Positions 1 through 9,951 of a DNA stretch of 64,000 bases are shown here, piece by piece. The position numbers and the translations under genes were made by a program. The notes below the pieces were generated by a model. It was not told the DNA's origin and searched no databases. It saw only the letters and a program-made list of their open reading frames with translations. Within the stretch, counting starts at the first letter, position 1. Each line of letters starts with the position of its first letter. The DNA is from Pseudomonas jinjuensis (lineage in GTDB: Bacteria > Pseudomonadota > Gammaproteobacteria > Pseudomonadales > Pseudomonadaceae): the NCBI RefSeq assembly GCF_900103845.1, contig NZ_FNIJ01000008.1, forward strand, positions 186,001 through 250,000, written 5' to 3'.

Positions 1-510
1 CACCTGCTGGTGGCCGGCGAAATCGACGTCGGCGTGCTGATCCTGTCCAACCTGGAAGACCGCCACGCCCTGCAGACCGAGGTGCTGACCCACTCGCCGC
101 ACCGCCTCTGGCTGCCGGCGCAGCACCCGCTGCTGGAGCGCGACAGCATCAGCCTGGCGGACGTCGCCGGCGAGCCGCTGATCCAGCTGAACGCCGACGA
201 GATGGGCCTGCACACCCAGCGCATCTGGTCGCGCGCCGGGCTGGTGCCGCAGGTGACGCTGCGCACCGCCTCGGTGGAAGCCGTGCGCAGCCTGGTGGCC
301 GCGGGGCTCGGCCTGTCGATCCAGCCGGACATGACCTACCGCCCCTGGTCGCTGGAAGGCGACATCATCGAGGCGCGGCCGCTGGTGGATCTCGGCGAGC
401 CGCTGGACGTGGGCCTGGCCTGGCGGCGCGGTACGGCGCGGCCGGCGCTGGTGGACCCGTTCCTTACCGTGGCCCGCGAACAGCCGAACAGCCGCAGGCC
501 TTCGATTTAA
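1..510 (+). CDS. LysR-family regulator, C-terminal effector domain (5' truncated)
   Basis: The reading frame is open from the first base, so the gene begins before the window and its helix-turn-helix is not visible. The 169 visible residues have the pattern of a LysR periplasmic-binding-like effector domain: a GEIDVGVL strand, a hinge near LWLPAQHPLL, and the late SVEAVRSLVAAGLGLSIQP segment. It is followed after about 105 bp by an aldehyde dehydrogenase and an amine ABC transporter on the same strand, which it probably regulates. A dyad overlapping its stop codon (501-515) could be its operator. Ligand unknown. Confidence 0.85.
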   Translation, partial: HLLVAGEIDVGVLILSNLEDRHALQTEVLTHSPHRLWLPAQHPLLERDSISLADVAGEPLIQLNADEMGLHTQRIWSRAGLVPQVTLRTASVEAVRSLVAAGLGLSIQPDMTYRPWSLEGDIIEARPLVDLGEPLDVGLAWRRGTARPALVDPFLTVAREQPNSRRPSI

Positions 511-515
511 TCGAA
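501..515. promoter_or_regulatory. Candidate LysR-type operator (T-N11-A dyad)
   Basis: TTCGATT-T-AATCGAA is a 7-bp inverted repeat with one central base and contains the T-N11-A core expected of LysR-type binding sites. It overlaps the end of the upstream LysR gene and lies 100-140 bp before the first aldehyde dehydrogenase start. A TAGAAT hexamer at 532-537 could be a -10 element, but no clear -35 was found. Confidence 0.45.
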
Positions 516-614
516 CGCCGCTTTCAATAATTAGAATTTGTCGACCTCACGCCCGGAATCTAGTCTCTCGTCGCATAAACAGGGGCAGGCCGGGCACAGT
601 CCGGAGCAGCAACC

Positions 615-2123
615 ATGGCCCCAGAAAACAAGAGCGAAAAGAAACGAGCTTCGAAGATGACCGGCGCCGCCAGCACTCCCACCCTGCACACCGAACTGCT
701 GATCGACGGTCAGCTGGTGGTCGGCGCGGGCATGGTCGAGCCGATCGTCAACCCGGCCAACGGCGAAACCCTGGTGTCCATCGCCGAAGCCTCCCCCGAC
801 CAGGTCGAACAGGCCGTGCAGGCCGCCCAGCGCGCCTTCCCCGGCTGGTCGCGGACCACCCCGGCGCAGCGCTCCGCCGCCCTCCTCGCCATCGCCGACG
901 CCATCGACAGGCGCGCCGACTCCCTCGCCCGCCTGGAAGCCCTGAACTGCGGCAAGCCGCTGCATCTGGCGCGGCAGGACGACGTGCCCGCCACCGCCGA
1001 CGTGTTCCGCTTCTTCGCCGGCGCCGTGCGCTGCCAGCAGGGCCAGCTCGCCGGCGAATACGTGCCCGGCCACACCAGCATGGTGCGCCGCGACCCGCTC
1101 GGCGTGGTCGCTTCCATCGCGCCATGGAACTACCCGCTGATGATGGCCGCGTGGAAGATCGCCCCGGCGCTGGCCGCCGGCAATACCGTGGTGTTCAAGC
1201 CGTCCGAGCACACGCCGCTGTCGGTGCTGGCGCTGGCGCCGGCATTCGCCGAGATCCTTCCGCCGGGCGTGCTGAACCTCATCTGCGGTGGCGGCGAGAG
1301 CGTCGGCAGCCCGCTGGTCAGCCACCCGCGCGTGCGCATGGTGTCGCTCACCGGCGATATCGTCACCGGCCAGAAGATCCTCCAGGCCGCCGCCCGCACC
1401 CTCAAGCGCACCCATCTGGAACTCGGCGGCAAGGCGCCGGTGATCGTCTGCAACGACGCCGACATCGACGCCGTCGTACAGGGCGTGCGCGCCCACGGCT
1501 ACTACAACGCCGGCCAGGACTGCACCGCCGCCTGCCGCATCTACGCCCAGGCCGGTATTCACGACCGCCTGGTGGCCGAGCTCGGCGACGCCGTCGGCAG
1601 CATCCGCTTCGCCCGCAAGCGCGACCAGGACAACGAGATCAGCCCGCTGATCACCGCCCGCCAGCGCGACCGCGTGGCCAGCTTCGTCGAGCGCGCCCTC
1701 GGCCAGCCGCATATCGAACGTGTCACCGGCGCCGCCGTGCATTCCGGCCCCGGCTTCTATTACCAGCCGACCCTGCTGGCCGGCTGCAAGCAGCAGGACG
1801 AGATCGTCCAGCGCGAAGTCTTCGGCCCGGTGGTCACCGTGACCCGCTTCGACGAACTGGAGCAGGCGGTGGACTGGGCCAACGATTCCGAATACGGCCT
1901 GGCGTCCTCGGTATGGACGCAGAACCTCGACAAGGCGCTGCAGATCGCCAACCGCCTGCAGTACGGCTGCACCTGGATCAACACCCATTTCATGCTCGCC
2001 AGCGAGATGCCACACGGCGGGCTGAAGCGCTCAGGCTACGGCAAGGACCTGTCCAGCGACTCGCTGCAGGACTACAGCGTGGTGCGCCACATCATGGCGC
2101 GGCACGGGCGGGAGCTTGGCTGA
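615..2123 (+). CDS. PatD/YdcW-type gamma-aminobutyraldehyde dehydrogenase (paralogue 1)
   Basis: NAD(P)-dependent aldehyde dehydrogenase expected to oxidise 4-aminobutyraldehyde or a related guanidino- or amino-aldehyde to the acid. It is 502 residues from 615; an in-frame ATG at 657 gives 488 residues, closer to the family length, so the N-terminal 14 lysine-rich residues are doubtful. Catalytic Glu269 is in LELGGKAP and the nucleophile Cys303 in [11 protein letters not shown], a signature shared with E. coli PatD. The second copy at 6300 has the same signature. Unusually, the dinucleotide-binding SLTGS motif reads SLTGD here (about residue 248), whereas the paralogue keeps Ser. It lies upstream of and co-directional with the amine ABC transporter. 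Confidence 0.85.
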   Translation: MAPENKSEKKRASKMTGAASTPTLHTELLIDGQLVVGAGMVEPIVNPANGETLVSIAEASPDQVEQAVQAAQRAFPGWSRTTPAQRSAALLAIADAIDRRADSLARLEALNCGKPLHLARQDDVPATADVFRFFAGAVRCQQGQLAGEYVPGHTSMVRRDPLGVVASIAPWNYPLMMAAWKIAPALAAGNTVVFKPSEHTPLSVLALAPAFAEILPPGVLNLICGGGESVGSPLVSHPRVRMVSLTGDIVTGQKILQAAARTLKRTHLELGGKAPVIVCNDADIDAVVQGVRAHGYYNAGQDCTAACRIYAQAGIHDRLVAELGDAVGSIRFARKRDQDNEISPLITARQRDRVASFVERALGQPHIERVTGAAVHSGPGFYYQPTLLAGCKQQDEIVQREVFGPVVTVTRFDELEQAVDWANDSEYGLASSVWTQNLDKALQIANRLQYGCTWINTHFMLASEMPHGGLKRSGYGKDLSSDSLQDYSVVRHIMARHGRELG

Positions 2124-2215
2124 AACACCCCGGCGCAGGTCGGGAATAACTAGAAACCGGTTGCTCGATTGATCACTGCCCCACCAATAGAGACAACAAC
2201 GAGGGAAATCTCGAC

Positions 2216-3349
2216 ATGCGCAAGACAGCACTGCTCAGCGCCATCACCACCGCCCTGCTGGCCTCCGCCGCCGCCCAGGCCGCCGAAGTCGGACCGGGCG
2301 AAGGCCGCCTGGATATCGTCGCCTGGCCCGGCTACATCGAGCGCGGCGAGAGCGACAAGAGCTACGACTGGGTGACCAAGTTCGAGAAGGACACCGGCTG
2401 CAAGGTCAACGTGAAGACCGCCGCCACCTCGGACGAAATGGTCAGCCTGATGGCCAAGGGCGGCTACGACCTGGTCACCGCATCGGGCGACGCCTCCCTG
2501 CGCCTGATCTACGGCAAGCGCGTGCAGCCGGTGGACGTTTCCCTCATCCCCAACTGGAAGACCGTGGACGCGCGCCTGCAGAACGCGGCGTGGCACACCG
2601 TCGACGGCAAGCACTACGGCACCCCGTACCAGTGGGGCCCGAACGTGCTGATGTACAGCACCCAGGTCTTCCCCAAGGCGCCGGACAGCTGGGCCGTGGT
2701 GTTCGCCCCGGAGAACCTGCCGGACGGCAAGCCGAACAAGGGCCGCGTGCAGGCCTACGACGGCCCGATCTACATAGCCGACGCCGCGCTATTCCTGAAG
2801 GCGACCCAGCCGGCGCTGGGCATCACCGATCCGTACCAGTTGAACGAAGAACAGTACGGCGCCGTGATCGAACTGCTGCGCAAGCAGCACGCGCTGATCC
2901 ATCGCTACTGGCACGACACCACCGTGCAGATGAGCGACTTCAAGAACGAAGGCGTCGCCGCGTCCAGCGCCTGGCCGTACCAGGCCAACGCCCTGAAGGC
3001 CGAGGGCCAGCCGATCGCCACCACCTTCCCGAAGGAAGGCGTCACCGGCTGGGCCGACACCACCATGCTGCACGTCGACTCCAAGCACCCGAACTGCGCC
3101 TACAAGTGGATGAACTGGTCGCTGGAACCGAAGGTCCAGGGTGACCTGGCCGCCTGGTTCGGCTCGGTGCCGGCGGTACCGGAAGGCTGCAAGGCCAGCG
3201 CACTGCTCGGCGCCGAAGGTTGCGCCAGCAACGGTTTCGACCAGTTCGACAGGATCGCCTTCTGGAAGACCCCGCAGGCCGAGGGCGGCAAGTTCGTGCC
3301 GTACAGCCGCTGGACCCAGGATTACATCGGGATCATGGGCGGCAGATAA
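2216..3349 (+). CDS. Polyamine-type ABC transporter periplasmic binding protein
   Basis: A 377-residue exported solute-binding protein. It has a typical signal peptide (MRKTALLS..., cleavage likely after AQA at about residue 22) followed by a PotD/YdcS-like domain. The ATG at 2216 has a GAGGG Shine-Dalgarno at 2201. It is the first gene of a binding protein-ATPase-permease-permease-dehydrogenase set with the same order as E. coli ydcSTUVW, so putrescine, spermidine, agmatine or a related amine is the likely ligand. The substrate cannot be read from sequence. Confidence 0.85.
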   Translation: MRKTALLSAITTALLASAAAQAAEVGPGEGRLDIVAWPGYIERGESDKSYDWVTKFEKDTGCKVNVKTAATSDEMVSLMAKGGYDLVTASGDASLRLIYGKRVQPVDVSLIPNWKTVDARLQNAAWHTVDGKHYGTPYQWGPNVLMYSTQVFPKAPDSWAVVFAPENLPDGKPNKGRVQAYDGPIYIADAALFLKATQPALGITDPYQLNEEQYGAVIELLRKQHALIHRYWHDTTVQMSDFKNEGVAASSAWPYQANALKAEGQPIATTFPKEGVTGWADTTMLHVDSKHPNCAYKWMNWSLEPKVQGDLAAWFGSVPAVPEGCKASALLGAEGCASNGFDQFDRIAFWKTPQAEGGKFVPYSRWTQDYIGIMGGR

Positions 3350-3473
3350 ACGCCGCCTTCTGTAGGTTCGTGCCACGCCGAGCACTCGAGCCAATCCACA
3401 TCTTCGTTTCACCCGATTTCAATTCGGGCAGGCCCTTCGCACGCCGGATTTCCTGCCCCCTGGAGCGTTCCCC

Positions 3474-4502
3474 ATGACCACCGCCGCTGTTCAATTCACC
3501 CAGGTCTCCCGCCAGTTCGGCGAGGTGAAGGCCGTCGACCGGGTGTCCATCGATGTCAGGGACGGCGAATTCTTCTCCATGCTCGGCCCGTCCGGCTCGG
3601 GCAAGACCACCTGCCTGCGTCTGATCGCCGGTTTCGAGCAGCCCACTTCCGGCTCCATCCGCATCCATGGCGAGGAGGCCGCCGGCCTGCCGCCGTACCA
3701 GCGCGACGTCAACACCGTGTTCCAGGACTACGCGCTGTTCCCGCACATGAACGTGCTGGAAAACGTCGCCTACGGCCTGAAAGTGAAAGGCGTGGCGAAG
3801 GCCGAGCGCCTGGCCCGGGCCGAGGAAGCCCTGGGCATGGTCGCCCTCGGCGGCTACGGCTCGCGCAAGCCGGTGCAGCTCTCGGGCGGCCAGCGTCAGC
3901 GCGTGGCCCTGGCCCGTGCCCTGGTCAACCGTCCGCGCGTGCTGCTGCTCGACGAACCGCTCGGCGCCCTCGACCTCAAGCTGCGCGAGCAGATGCAGAG
4001 CGAGCTGAAGAAGCTGCAGCGCCAGCTCGGCATCACCTTCATCTTCGTCACCCACGACCAGAGCGAAGCGCTGTCGATGTCCGACCGCGTGGCGGTGTTC
4101 AACAAGGGCCGCATCGAGCAGGTCGACACCCCGCGCAACCTCTACATGAAGCCGGCCACGCCGTTCGTGGCGGAGTTCGTCGGCACCTCCAACGTGCTGC
4201 GCGGCGACCTCGCCCAGTCCCTGACCGGCAACGGCCAGCCGTTCTCCATCCGCCCGGAGCACATCCGCTTCGCCAATGGCGAGCGCGCGACCTCCGACGT
4301 GGAGATCAGCGGCCTGCTGCACGATATCCAGTACCAGGGCGCGGCGACCCGCTACGAAGTGCGCCTCGACAACGGCCAGAACCTCTGCATCAGCCAGCCG
4401 AACAGCCAGTGGGGCGACATCGCCGCCGTCCACCAGCCCGGCCAGCGCGTGACCGCCCGCTGGGCGCGCGACGCCATGGTGGCCCTGCGCGAGGACGCCT
4501 GA
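3474..4502 (+). CDS. Amine/spermidine ABC transporter ATPase
   Basis: Cytoplasmic ATPase of 342 residues with Walker A GPSGSGKT (38-45), signature LSGGQ (136-140), Walker B VLLLDEP (156-162) and a switch His in VTHDQSEA. A TOBE-like C-terminal domain (about 240-342) is typical of the PotA/YdcT group. It starts 124 bp after the binding-protein gene and ends 1 bp before the next permease, so the last four genes of the transporter operon are tightly coupled. Confidence 0.9.
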   Translation: MTTAAVQFTQVSRQFGEVKAVDRVSIDVRDGEFFSMLGPSGSGKTTCLRLIAGFEQPTSGSIRIHGEEAAGLPPYQRDVNTVFQDYALFPHMNVLENVAYGLKVKGVAKAERLARAEEALGMVALGGYGSRKPVQLSGGQRQRVALARALVNRPRVLLLDEPLGALDLKLREQMQSELKKLQRQLGITFIFVTHDQSEALSMSDRVAVFNKGRIEQVDTPRNLYMKPATPFVAEFVGTSNVLRGDLAQSLTGNGQPFSIRPEHIRFANGERATSDVEISGLLHDIQYQGAATRYEVRLDNGQNLCISQPNSQWGDIAAVHQPGQRVTARWARDAMVALREDA

Positions 4503-4503
4503 C

Positions 4504-5454
4504 ATGGAACTGACGCTCAACGCCCCGCGCACCGAGGCCGCCAGCGGCCCGCTGCGCAGCCTGTCGAACCTGCTGTACCGCAAGCCGACGCTGTACCTCT
4601 CGCTGCTGCTGGTACCGCCGCTGCTGTGGTTCGGCGCGATCTACCTCGGCTCGCTGCTGACCCTGCTGTGGCAGGGCTTCTACACCTTCGACGACTTCAC
4701 CATGGCGGTGACGCCGGACCTGACCTGGGCCAACTTCGCCGCCCTGTTCAACCCGGCCAACTACGACATCATCCTGCGCACCGTGGCCATGGCCGTGGCG
4801 GTGTCGATCGCCAGCGGCGCGGTCGCCTTCCCCATCGCCTACTACATGGCGCGCTACACCAGCGGCACGACCAAGGCGTTCTTCTACATCGCGGTGATGC
4901 TGCCGATGTGGGCCAGCTACATCGTCAAGGCGTACGCCTGGACCCTGCTGCTGGCCAAGGGCGGCGTGGCCATGTGGTTCATCCAGCACCTCGGCCTGGA
5001 ACCGCTGCTGAACCTGCTGCTGGGCATGCCGGGCGTGGGTGGCAACACCCTGTCGACCTCGCACCTGGGGCGCTTCCTGGTGTTCGTCTACATCTGGCTG
5101 CCGTTCATGATCCTGCCGATCCAGGCCTCGCTGGAACGTCTGCCGCCATCGCTGCTGCAGGCTTCGGCCGACCTCGGCGCGCACCCGCGGCAGACCTTCA
5201 TGCAGGTGATCCTGCCGCTGTCGGTGCCGGGCATTGCCGCCGGCTCGGTGTTCACCTTCTCGCTGACCCTGGGCGACTTCATCGTCCCGCAGCTGGTCGG
5301 CCCGCCGGGCTACTTCATCGGCGGCATGGTCTACGCCCAGCAGGGCGCGATCGGCAACATGCCGATGGCCGCAGCCTTCACCCTGGTGCCGATCGTGCTG
5401 ATCGCCATCTACCTGTCCGTCGTCAAGCGACTGGGGGCATTCGATGCACTCTGA
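4504..5454 (+). CDS. Amine ABC transporter permease, PotB/YdcU type
   Basis: Integral membrane permease of 316 residues. An N-terminal hydrophobic segment near residues 30-55 is followed by about five more, and the EAA loop resembles [15 protein letters not shown]. It begins one base after the ATPase stop and overlaps the next permease by 11 bp, indicating translational coupling. It pairs with the 5444 permease to form the channel of the amine importer. Confidence 0.9.
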   Translation: MELTLNAPRTEAASGPLRSLSNLLYRKPTLYLSLLLVPPLLWFGAIYLGSLLTLLWQGFYTFDDFTMAVTPDLTWANFAALFNPANYDIILRTVAMAVAVSIASGAVAFPIAYYMARYTSGTTKAFFYIAVMLPMWASYIVKAYAWTLLLAKGGVAMWFIQHLGLEPLLNLLLGMPGVGGNTLSTSHLGRFLVFVYIWLPFMILPIQASLERLPPSLLQASADLGAHPRQTFMQVILPLSVPGIAAGSVFTFSLTLGDFIVPQLVGPPGYFIGGMVYAQQGAIGNMPMAAAFTLVPIVLIAIYLSVVKRLGAFDAL

Positions 5455-6265
5455 CTCGTCTTCTCAAGATCGGGCTTCGTTCGGCCTGAAACTGGCCGCC
5501 TGGGGCGGGCTGGTGTTCCTGCACTTCCCGATCCTGATCATCTTCCTCTACGCCTTCAACACCGAGGACGCGGCGTTCAGCTTCCCGCCGAAGGGCTTCA
5601 CCCTGCACTGGTTCAGCGTGACCTTCGCCCGCCAGGACGTGCTGGAATCGATCAGGCTGTCGCTGCAGATCGCCTCCATCGCCACCCTGATCGCCATGCT
5701 GCTCGGCACGCTGGCCGCGGTCGCGCTGTACCGTCGCGACTTCTTCGGCAAGGAGAGCATCTCGCTGATGCTGATCCTGCCGATCGCCCTGCCCGGCATC
5801 ATCACCGGCATCGCGCTGCTCTCGGCGTTCAAGACCCTCGGCATCGAGCCCGGCATCCTGACCATCGTCATCGGCCACGCCACCTTCTGCGTGGTGACGG
5901 TCTACAACAACGTCATCGCCCGTCTGCGCCGCACCTCGCACAGCCTGATCGAGGCGTCCATGGACCTCGGCGCCGACGGCTGGCAGACCTTCCGCTACGT
6001 GATCCTGCCGAACCTCGGCTCGGCGCTGCTGGCGGGCGGGATGCTGGCGTTCGCCCTGTCGTTCGACGAGATCATCGTCACCACCTTCACCGCCGGCCAC
6101 GAGCGCACCCTGCCGATCTGGCTGCTCAACCAGCTGACCCGTCCGCGCGACGTGCCGGTGACCAACGTCGTCGCCATGCTGGTGATGCTGGCGACCATGC
6201 TGCCGATCCTCGGCGCCTACTACCTGACCAGGGGTGGTGAGAGCGTCGCGGGCAGCGGCAAATGA
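5444..6265 (+). CDS. Amine ABC transporter permease, PotC/YdcV type
   Basis: Second membrane subunit, 273 residues, with about six hydrophobic segments and the EAA-type loop [15 protein letters not shown]. The start ATG lies inside the 3' end of the preceding permease. It is followed after 34 bp by the second aldehyde dehydrogenase, completing a ydcSTUVW-like arrangement. Confidence 0.9.
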   Translation: MHSDSSSQDRASFGLKLAAWGGLVFLHFPILIIFLYAFNTEDAAFSFPPKGFTLHWFSVTFARQDVLESIRLSLQIASIATLIAMLLGTLAAVALYRRDFFGKESISLMLILPIALPGIITGIALLSAFKTLGIEPGILTIVIGHATFCVVTVYNNVIARLRRTSHSLIEASMDLGADGWQTFRYVILPNLGSALLAGGMLAFALSFDEIIVTTFTAGHERTLPIWLLNQLTRPRDVPVTNVVAMLVMLATMLPILGAYYLTRGGESVAGSGK

Positions 6266-6299
6266 CCATTCCCCTCACCCCCGATAGAGGAACTGCTGA

Positions 6300-7724
6300 A
6301 TGCAAACCAAACTGCTGATCAACGGCCAACTGGTCGCCGGCGAAGGCGAGAAGCTCGCCGTCCTGAACCCGTCCCTCGGCACCACCCTGGTGGAAATCGC
6401 CGAGGCGACCGCCGCCCAGGTCGACGCCGCCGTGCAGGCAGCCGACGCCGCCTTCGACGCCTGGTCGCAGACCGCGCCGAAGGATCGTTCCCTGCTGCTG
6501 CTCAAGCTGGCCGATGCCATCGACGCCAACGCCGAAGAGCTGGCCCGCCTGGAATCGAACAACTGCGGCAAGCCCTACGCCGCCGCGCTGAACGACGAAC
6601 TGCCGGCCATCGCCGACGTGTTCCGCTTCTTCGCCGGCGCCAGCCGCTGCCTGCAGGGTTCTGCCGCCGGCGAGTACCTGCCGGGCCACACCTCGATGAT
6701 CCGCCGCGACCCGGTGGGCGTGGTCGCCTCCATCGCACCCTGGAACTACCCGCTGATGATGGTGGCGTGGAAACTCGCCCCGGCCCTGGCCGCGGGCAAC
6801 ACCGTGGTGCTCAAGCCGTCCGAGCAGACCCCGCTGACCGCCCTGCGCCTGGCCGAACTGATCGCCGGCATCTTCCCGGCAGGCGTGGTGAACATGGTCT
6901 TCGGCCGCGGCCCGAACGTCGGCGAGCCGCTGACCACCCACCCGAAAGTGCGCATGGTTTCCCTGACCGGCTCGGTCGCCACCGGCAGCCGCATCATCTC
7001 CGGCACCGCCGACACCGTTAAGCGCATGCACATGGAACTGGGCGGCAAGGCCCCGGTGATCATCTTCGACGACGCCGACATCGACGCAGCCGTGGAAGGC
7101 ATCCGCACCTTCGGCTTCTACAACGCCGGCCAGGACTGCACCGCCGCCTGCCGCATCTACGCGCAGAAGGGCATCTACGCCAAGTTCGTGCAGAAGCTCG
7201 GCGAAGCGGTTTCCAGCATCAGGTACGGCGAGCAGGACGATCCCGAGACCGAACTCGGCCCGGTCATCACCGAGCAGCACCTGGAGCGCATCGTCGGCTT
7301 CGTCGAGCGCGCCCGCCAGGTGCCGCACATCGAAGTGGTCACCGGCGGCAAGCGCGCCGACCGTCCGGGCTTCTTCTTCGAGCCGACCGTACTGGCCGGC
7401 GCCCGCCAGGACGACGAAGTGGTCCGCCGCGAGATCTTCGGCCCGGTGGTCACCGTCACCGAGTTCGACGACGAAGCGCAGGCGCTGTCCTTCGCCAACG
7501 ACTCCGACTACGGCCTGGCCTCCTCGGTGTGGACTTCCGACATCGGCCGCGCCCATCGCCTGGCTTCGCGCCTGCAGTACGGCTGCACCTGGGTCAACAC
7601 CCACTTCATGCTGGTCAGCGAAATGCCCCACGGCGGTACCAAGCACTCCGGCTATGGCAAGGACATGTCCATGTACGGCCTGGAGGACTACACCCTGGTT
7701 CGCCATGTGATGTTCAAGCACTAA
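6300..7724 (+). CDS. patD: Gamma-aminobutyraldehyde dehydrogenase (paralogue 2)
   Basis: A 474-residue aldehyde dehydrogenase oxidising 4-aminobutyraldehyde (from putrescine) to GABA, possibly also 4-guanidinobutyraldehyde. Catalytic Glu246 is in MELGGKAP and Cys280 in [11 protein letters not shown]; the cofactor motif SLTGSVATG is intact. An AGAGGA Shine-Dalgarno sits at 6285. It occupies the ydcW/patD position at the end of the transporter operon. It is clearly paralogous to the gene at 615 (shared blocks such as [11 protein letters not shown] and [17 protein letters not shown]). Proximity to gbuA and the ThDP decarboxylase suggests the guanidino substrate, which is inference. Confidence 0.88.
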   Translation: MQTKLLINGQLVAGEGEKLAVLNPSLGTTLVEIAEATAAQVDAAVQAADAAFDAWSQTAPKDRSLLLLKLADAIDANAEELARLESNNCGKPYAAALNDELPAIADVFRFFAGASRCLQGSAAGEYLPGHTSMIRRDPVGVVASIAPWNYPLMMVAWKLAPALAAGNTVVLKPSEQTPLTALRLAELIAGIFPAGVVNMVFGRGPNVGEPLTTHPKVRMVSLTGSVATGSRIISGTADTVKRMHMELGGKAPVIIFDDADIDAAVEGIRTFGFYNAGQDCTAACRIYAQKGIYAKFVQKLGEAVSSIRYGEQDDPETELGPVITEQHLERIVGFVERARQVPHIEVVTGGKRADRPGFFFEPTVLAGARQDDEVVRREIFGPVVTVTEFDDEAQALSFANDSDYGLASSVWTSDIGRAHRLASRLQYGCTWVNTHFMLVSEMPHGGTKHSGYGKDMSMYGLEDYTLVRHVMFKH

Positions 7725-7740
7725 GCTGTAAAGCGCACCC

Positions 7741-7810
7741 GTAGGATGGGTTGAGCCTGCGATACCCATCATCCCGAGCGATGGGTATCGCTCCGCTCAA
7801 CCCATCCTAC
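7741..7810. repeat. Nested inverted repeat, GTAGGATGGGT family
   Basis: Outer arms GTAGGATGGGTTGAGC (7741-7756) and its exact complement (7795-7810) enclose a second perfect palindrome, GATACCCATC/GATGGGTATC (7761-7770, 7780-7789), so the element could form a double-stem cruciform. A half copy of the same family occurs at 37236-37267. It lies downstream of patD and may act as a transcription or mRNA-end structure. Confidence 0.85.
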
Positions 7811-7910
7811 GTCGGTCATGAGTTGCCGCCCGCCGCCGTCCTGGCGGCGAGCCCCCTCTCCGGGCCATCCGGCCCTCACCCCGCGGGGCACACCCGCAAC
7901 GGAGGCAAGC

Positions 7911-8387
7911 ATGCGTCAAATCGCCAGGGCGTTTTACCTGCTGTCGCTGTTAACCCTCGCCGGCCTGGCCCAGGCCGCGGACTCACCCAAGCAGATCATC
8001 GACGACTACATGGCGGCGTGGAACGCCCATGACGCCGAGAAGGCGGCCAGCTACCTGGCCGAGGATGCGGAATACTTCGACGTCACAGTCGGCACCCCGC
8101 AGAAAGGCCGTGAAGCGGCGCGGGACAACGTGATCAAGGTATTCGTCGGCGCCGTGCCGGACCTGACGTGGAAGATGAATGGCACACCCATCGTCGACAA
8201 GGACGGCATCGCCTTCCAGTGGACCTTCAGCGGCAACAACACCGGCGCCTGGGACGCCCAGACCCCGGCAACCAACAAGCCGCTGTCGTTCGCTGGCGTC
8301 AGCTACGTGAAAGTGAAGGACGGCAAGATCGTCTACCAGGGCGACTACTACGACGCGCTCGGGCTGCACAAGCAGCTGGGCTGGTAA
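7911..8387 (+). CDS. Exported SnoaL/NTF2-like protein (ester-cyclase-like)
   Basis: A 158-residue protein with a signal peptide (hydrophobic to about residue 22, LAQAADSP) and one NTF2-like alpha/beta cone domain. The start of that domain, IIDDYMAAWNAHDAEKAASY, is typical of the SnoaL/ester-cyclase group. Start ATG 7911 is chosen because GGAGG lies at 7901-7905; a longer frame from 7818 has no such site and would bury the signal peptide. No catalytic assignment is possible. It stands alone between two repeat elements. Confidence 0.75.
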   Translation: MRQIARAFYLLSLLTLAGLAQAADSPKQIIDDYMAAWNAHDAEKAASYLAEDAEYFDVTVGTPQKGREAARDNVIKVFVGAVPDLTWKMNGTPIVDKDGIAFQWTFSGNNTGAWDAQTPATNKPLSFAGVSYVKVKDGKIVYQGDYYDALGLHKQLGW

Positions 8388-8398
8388 AACGCGCGCCC

Positions 8399-8466
8399 CG
8401 TAGGAGCGGGCCATGCCCGCGACCGCCGGTACGGTGATATTTTCGCGGGCATGGCCCGCTCCTACG
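8399..8466. repeat. REP pair, GGGC/GCCC class
   Basis: Two facing REP units (8399-8422 and 8443-8466) share the core GTAGGAGCGGGCCATGCCCG and are separated by 20 bp. The right unit runs into tapT and supplies its TAG stop (complement of 8462-8464). Same class as 15239, 48258, 58812. Confidence 0.9.
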
Positions 8467-9058
8467 GTTTCTGGTGGTTACGCCGGAAGGTCTCTTCGCC
8501 CATCGCCGCGATCTGCCCGTCGATCAGCGCCTCGAATGGCCGCAGCAACTCATCGAAGCTGGCCGATTCCAAAGCATTCAGCGCATGCACCACCGCCTCG
8601 ATGGTCGACAGCGCGCCTTCGGCCGGCGCCTTTCTCAGGCGGTAGCGCGAACTCAGCCCCTCCGGCAGCACCACCCGCGGCAACGCCGCCAGCTCCGGAT
8701 TCACATGCAGCAGCTTGCGCGCCTTGCGCCAGGTGCCGTCGGGGACGATCAGCAGGCAGGGTTCGTCCGTGCAGCCAGAAGCCACCTCCGCCAGCGAACA
8801 AGCCTCATCGCCAGGGAATAGCAGCCACGGCCGGTATCCCTCCCGCTGCCATTCCTGCGGCTCGAAACGCTCGCCCACCAACAGCCCGGCGTTCTCCAGC
8901 CCCAGCACCGCCAGCCGCGCCGTATTCAGCGCGTGGCCGACCTCGCTCGGATGCTGCAGCACCAGCACCCGCGTACGGCTGGGCAGATGCGGGATCAGCG
9001 CGCACAGGCAGTGCGTCAGCGGCCGCTCGCAGCGCGGGCAACGCGGACGGGCGCTCAT
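8462..9058 (-). CDS. tapT: tRNA-uridine aminocarboxypropyltransferase (DTW domain)
   Basis: A 198-residue DTW-domain protein of the TapT/TuaA family, which transfers the 3-amino-3-carboxypropyl group of SAM to a tRNA uridine (acp3U47). It has an N-terminal zinc ribbon with CPRC and CLC, and the defining VPDGTWRKARKL block. The start overlaps the gbuR stop by 4 bp (ATGA), so the two are translationally coupled although functionally unrelated. The stop lies inside a REP element. Confidence 0.85.
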   Translation of the reverse strand: MSARPRCPRCERPLTHCLCALIPHLPSRTRVLVLQHPSEVGHALNTARLAVLGLENAGLLVGERFEPQEWQREGYRPWLLFPGDEACSLAEVASGCTDEPCLLIVPDGTWRKARKLLHVNPELAALPRVVLPEGLSSRYRLRKAPAEGALSTIEAVVHALNALESASFDELLRPFEALIDGQIAAMGEETFRRNHQKP

Positions 9059-9951
9059 GCCAGCCCCGTCTGCGTGCGCAGCAGGTCGCGGAAGTTCTGG
9101 ATCAGCGGTTCGCGGGTGCGGCCGCGGCGGAGGATCAGCGAGAACGGCGCCTGGTAGCCGAAGGTCGCCGGCAGCAGCGCGCGCAGGCGCCGCTGCTCGA
9201 CCCAGGAGTGCGCATAGTGCTCGGGCAGGTAGCCGATGTAGCCGCCGGAAAGGATCAGGATCAGCTGCGCCTCCATGCTCTCCACCGTCGCCGCGCTGTG
9301 CTTGAAGCCGTGCCGCGCCAGCTCCGCCTGGCTCCAGTAGCCGCGGCCGACCATGCGCTGCTGGGTGATCACTTCCGCCGGGATGCGCCGGCCGTCGAAC
9401 AGCGGGTGGCGGTCGCTGCAGTACAGCCAGTGCTGCTCGCGATAGAGCGGCTGGTAGACCAGGCCGTTCATGCGGCTGAAGAAGGAGCCGATGGCCAGGT
9501 CCAGGCGGTTTTCCAGCACCGCCATCTGCAGGTCGTAGGGACTCTGCACCTGCAGATGCAGGTGCACCGCCGGATACAGGCTGCTGAACGCGCCGATCAC
9601 CTCGGCCAGCGGCAGTGCCGCATCGCTCACGGTGGAATCGAGCACGCCGAGATTGAGGGTGCCGCGCAGTTCGCCCTTGAGCGCCGCCGCGTAGCGTTCG
9701 AAGCCGTCCAGCTCACCGAGGATGCGCAGGACTTCCTGGTGGAACAGCTCGCCCTTCTCGGTCAGGCCGAAACCGCCGCGGCCACGGTGGCAGAGGACGA
9801 TGCCGAGCTGGCTCTCCAGCTGGCTCATGTAGGTGCTGATCGCCGAGGTGGAAAGGTTCAGCTCCTGCTGGGCGGCGGCGAAGCCCTGGTTGCGCACGAT
9901 GCTGGCGAAGATGCGCAGGAGCTTGATGTCGGGCAGGGCGCTGGCGCTCAT
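9055..9951 (-). CDS. gbuR: LysR-family regulator GbuR
   Basis: LysR-type activator of 298 residues with an N-terminal winged helix-turn-helix (about 8-67, ISTYMSQLESQLGIVLCHRGRGG) and a two-lobed effector domain. It is divergent from the guanidinobutyrase gene, the arrangement known for gbuR-gbuA in P. aeruginosa, where GbuR activates gbuA in response to 4-guanidinobutyrate. A dyad operator candidate lies between the two genes (10106-10125). The name rests on synteny and family, not a computed alignment. Confidence 0.8.
   Translation of the reverse strand: MSASALPDIKLLRIFASIVRNQGFAAAQQELNLSTSAISTYMSQLESQLGIVLCHRGRGGFGLTEKGELFHQEVLRILGELDGFERYAAALKGELRGTLNLGVLDSTVSDAALPLAEVIGAFSSLYPAVHLHLQVQSPYDLQMAVLENRLDLAIGSFFSRMNGLVYQPLYREQHWLYCSDRHPLFDGRRIPAEVITQQRMVGRGYWSQAELARHGFKHSAATVESMEAQLILILSGGYIGYLPEHYAHSWVEQRRLRALLPATFGYQAPFSLILRRGRTREPLIQNFRDLLRTQTGLA

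Noticed and set aside
531..2015. Long minus-strand frame of 494 codons opposite the first aldehyde dehydrogenase
   Set aside because: It is rich in Gly/Ala/His/Arg with no family pattern, and lies fully antisense to a clear enzyme gene. High-GC sequence keeps such frames open by codon bias.
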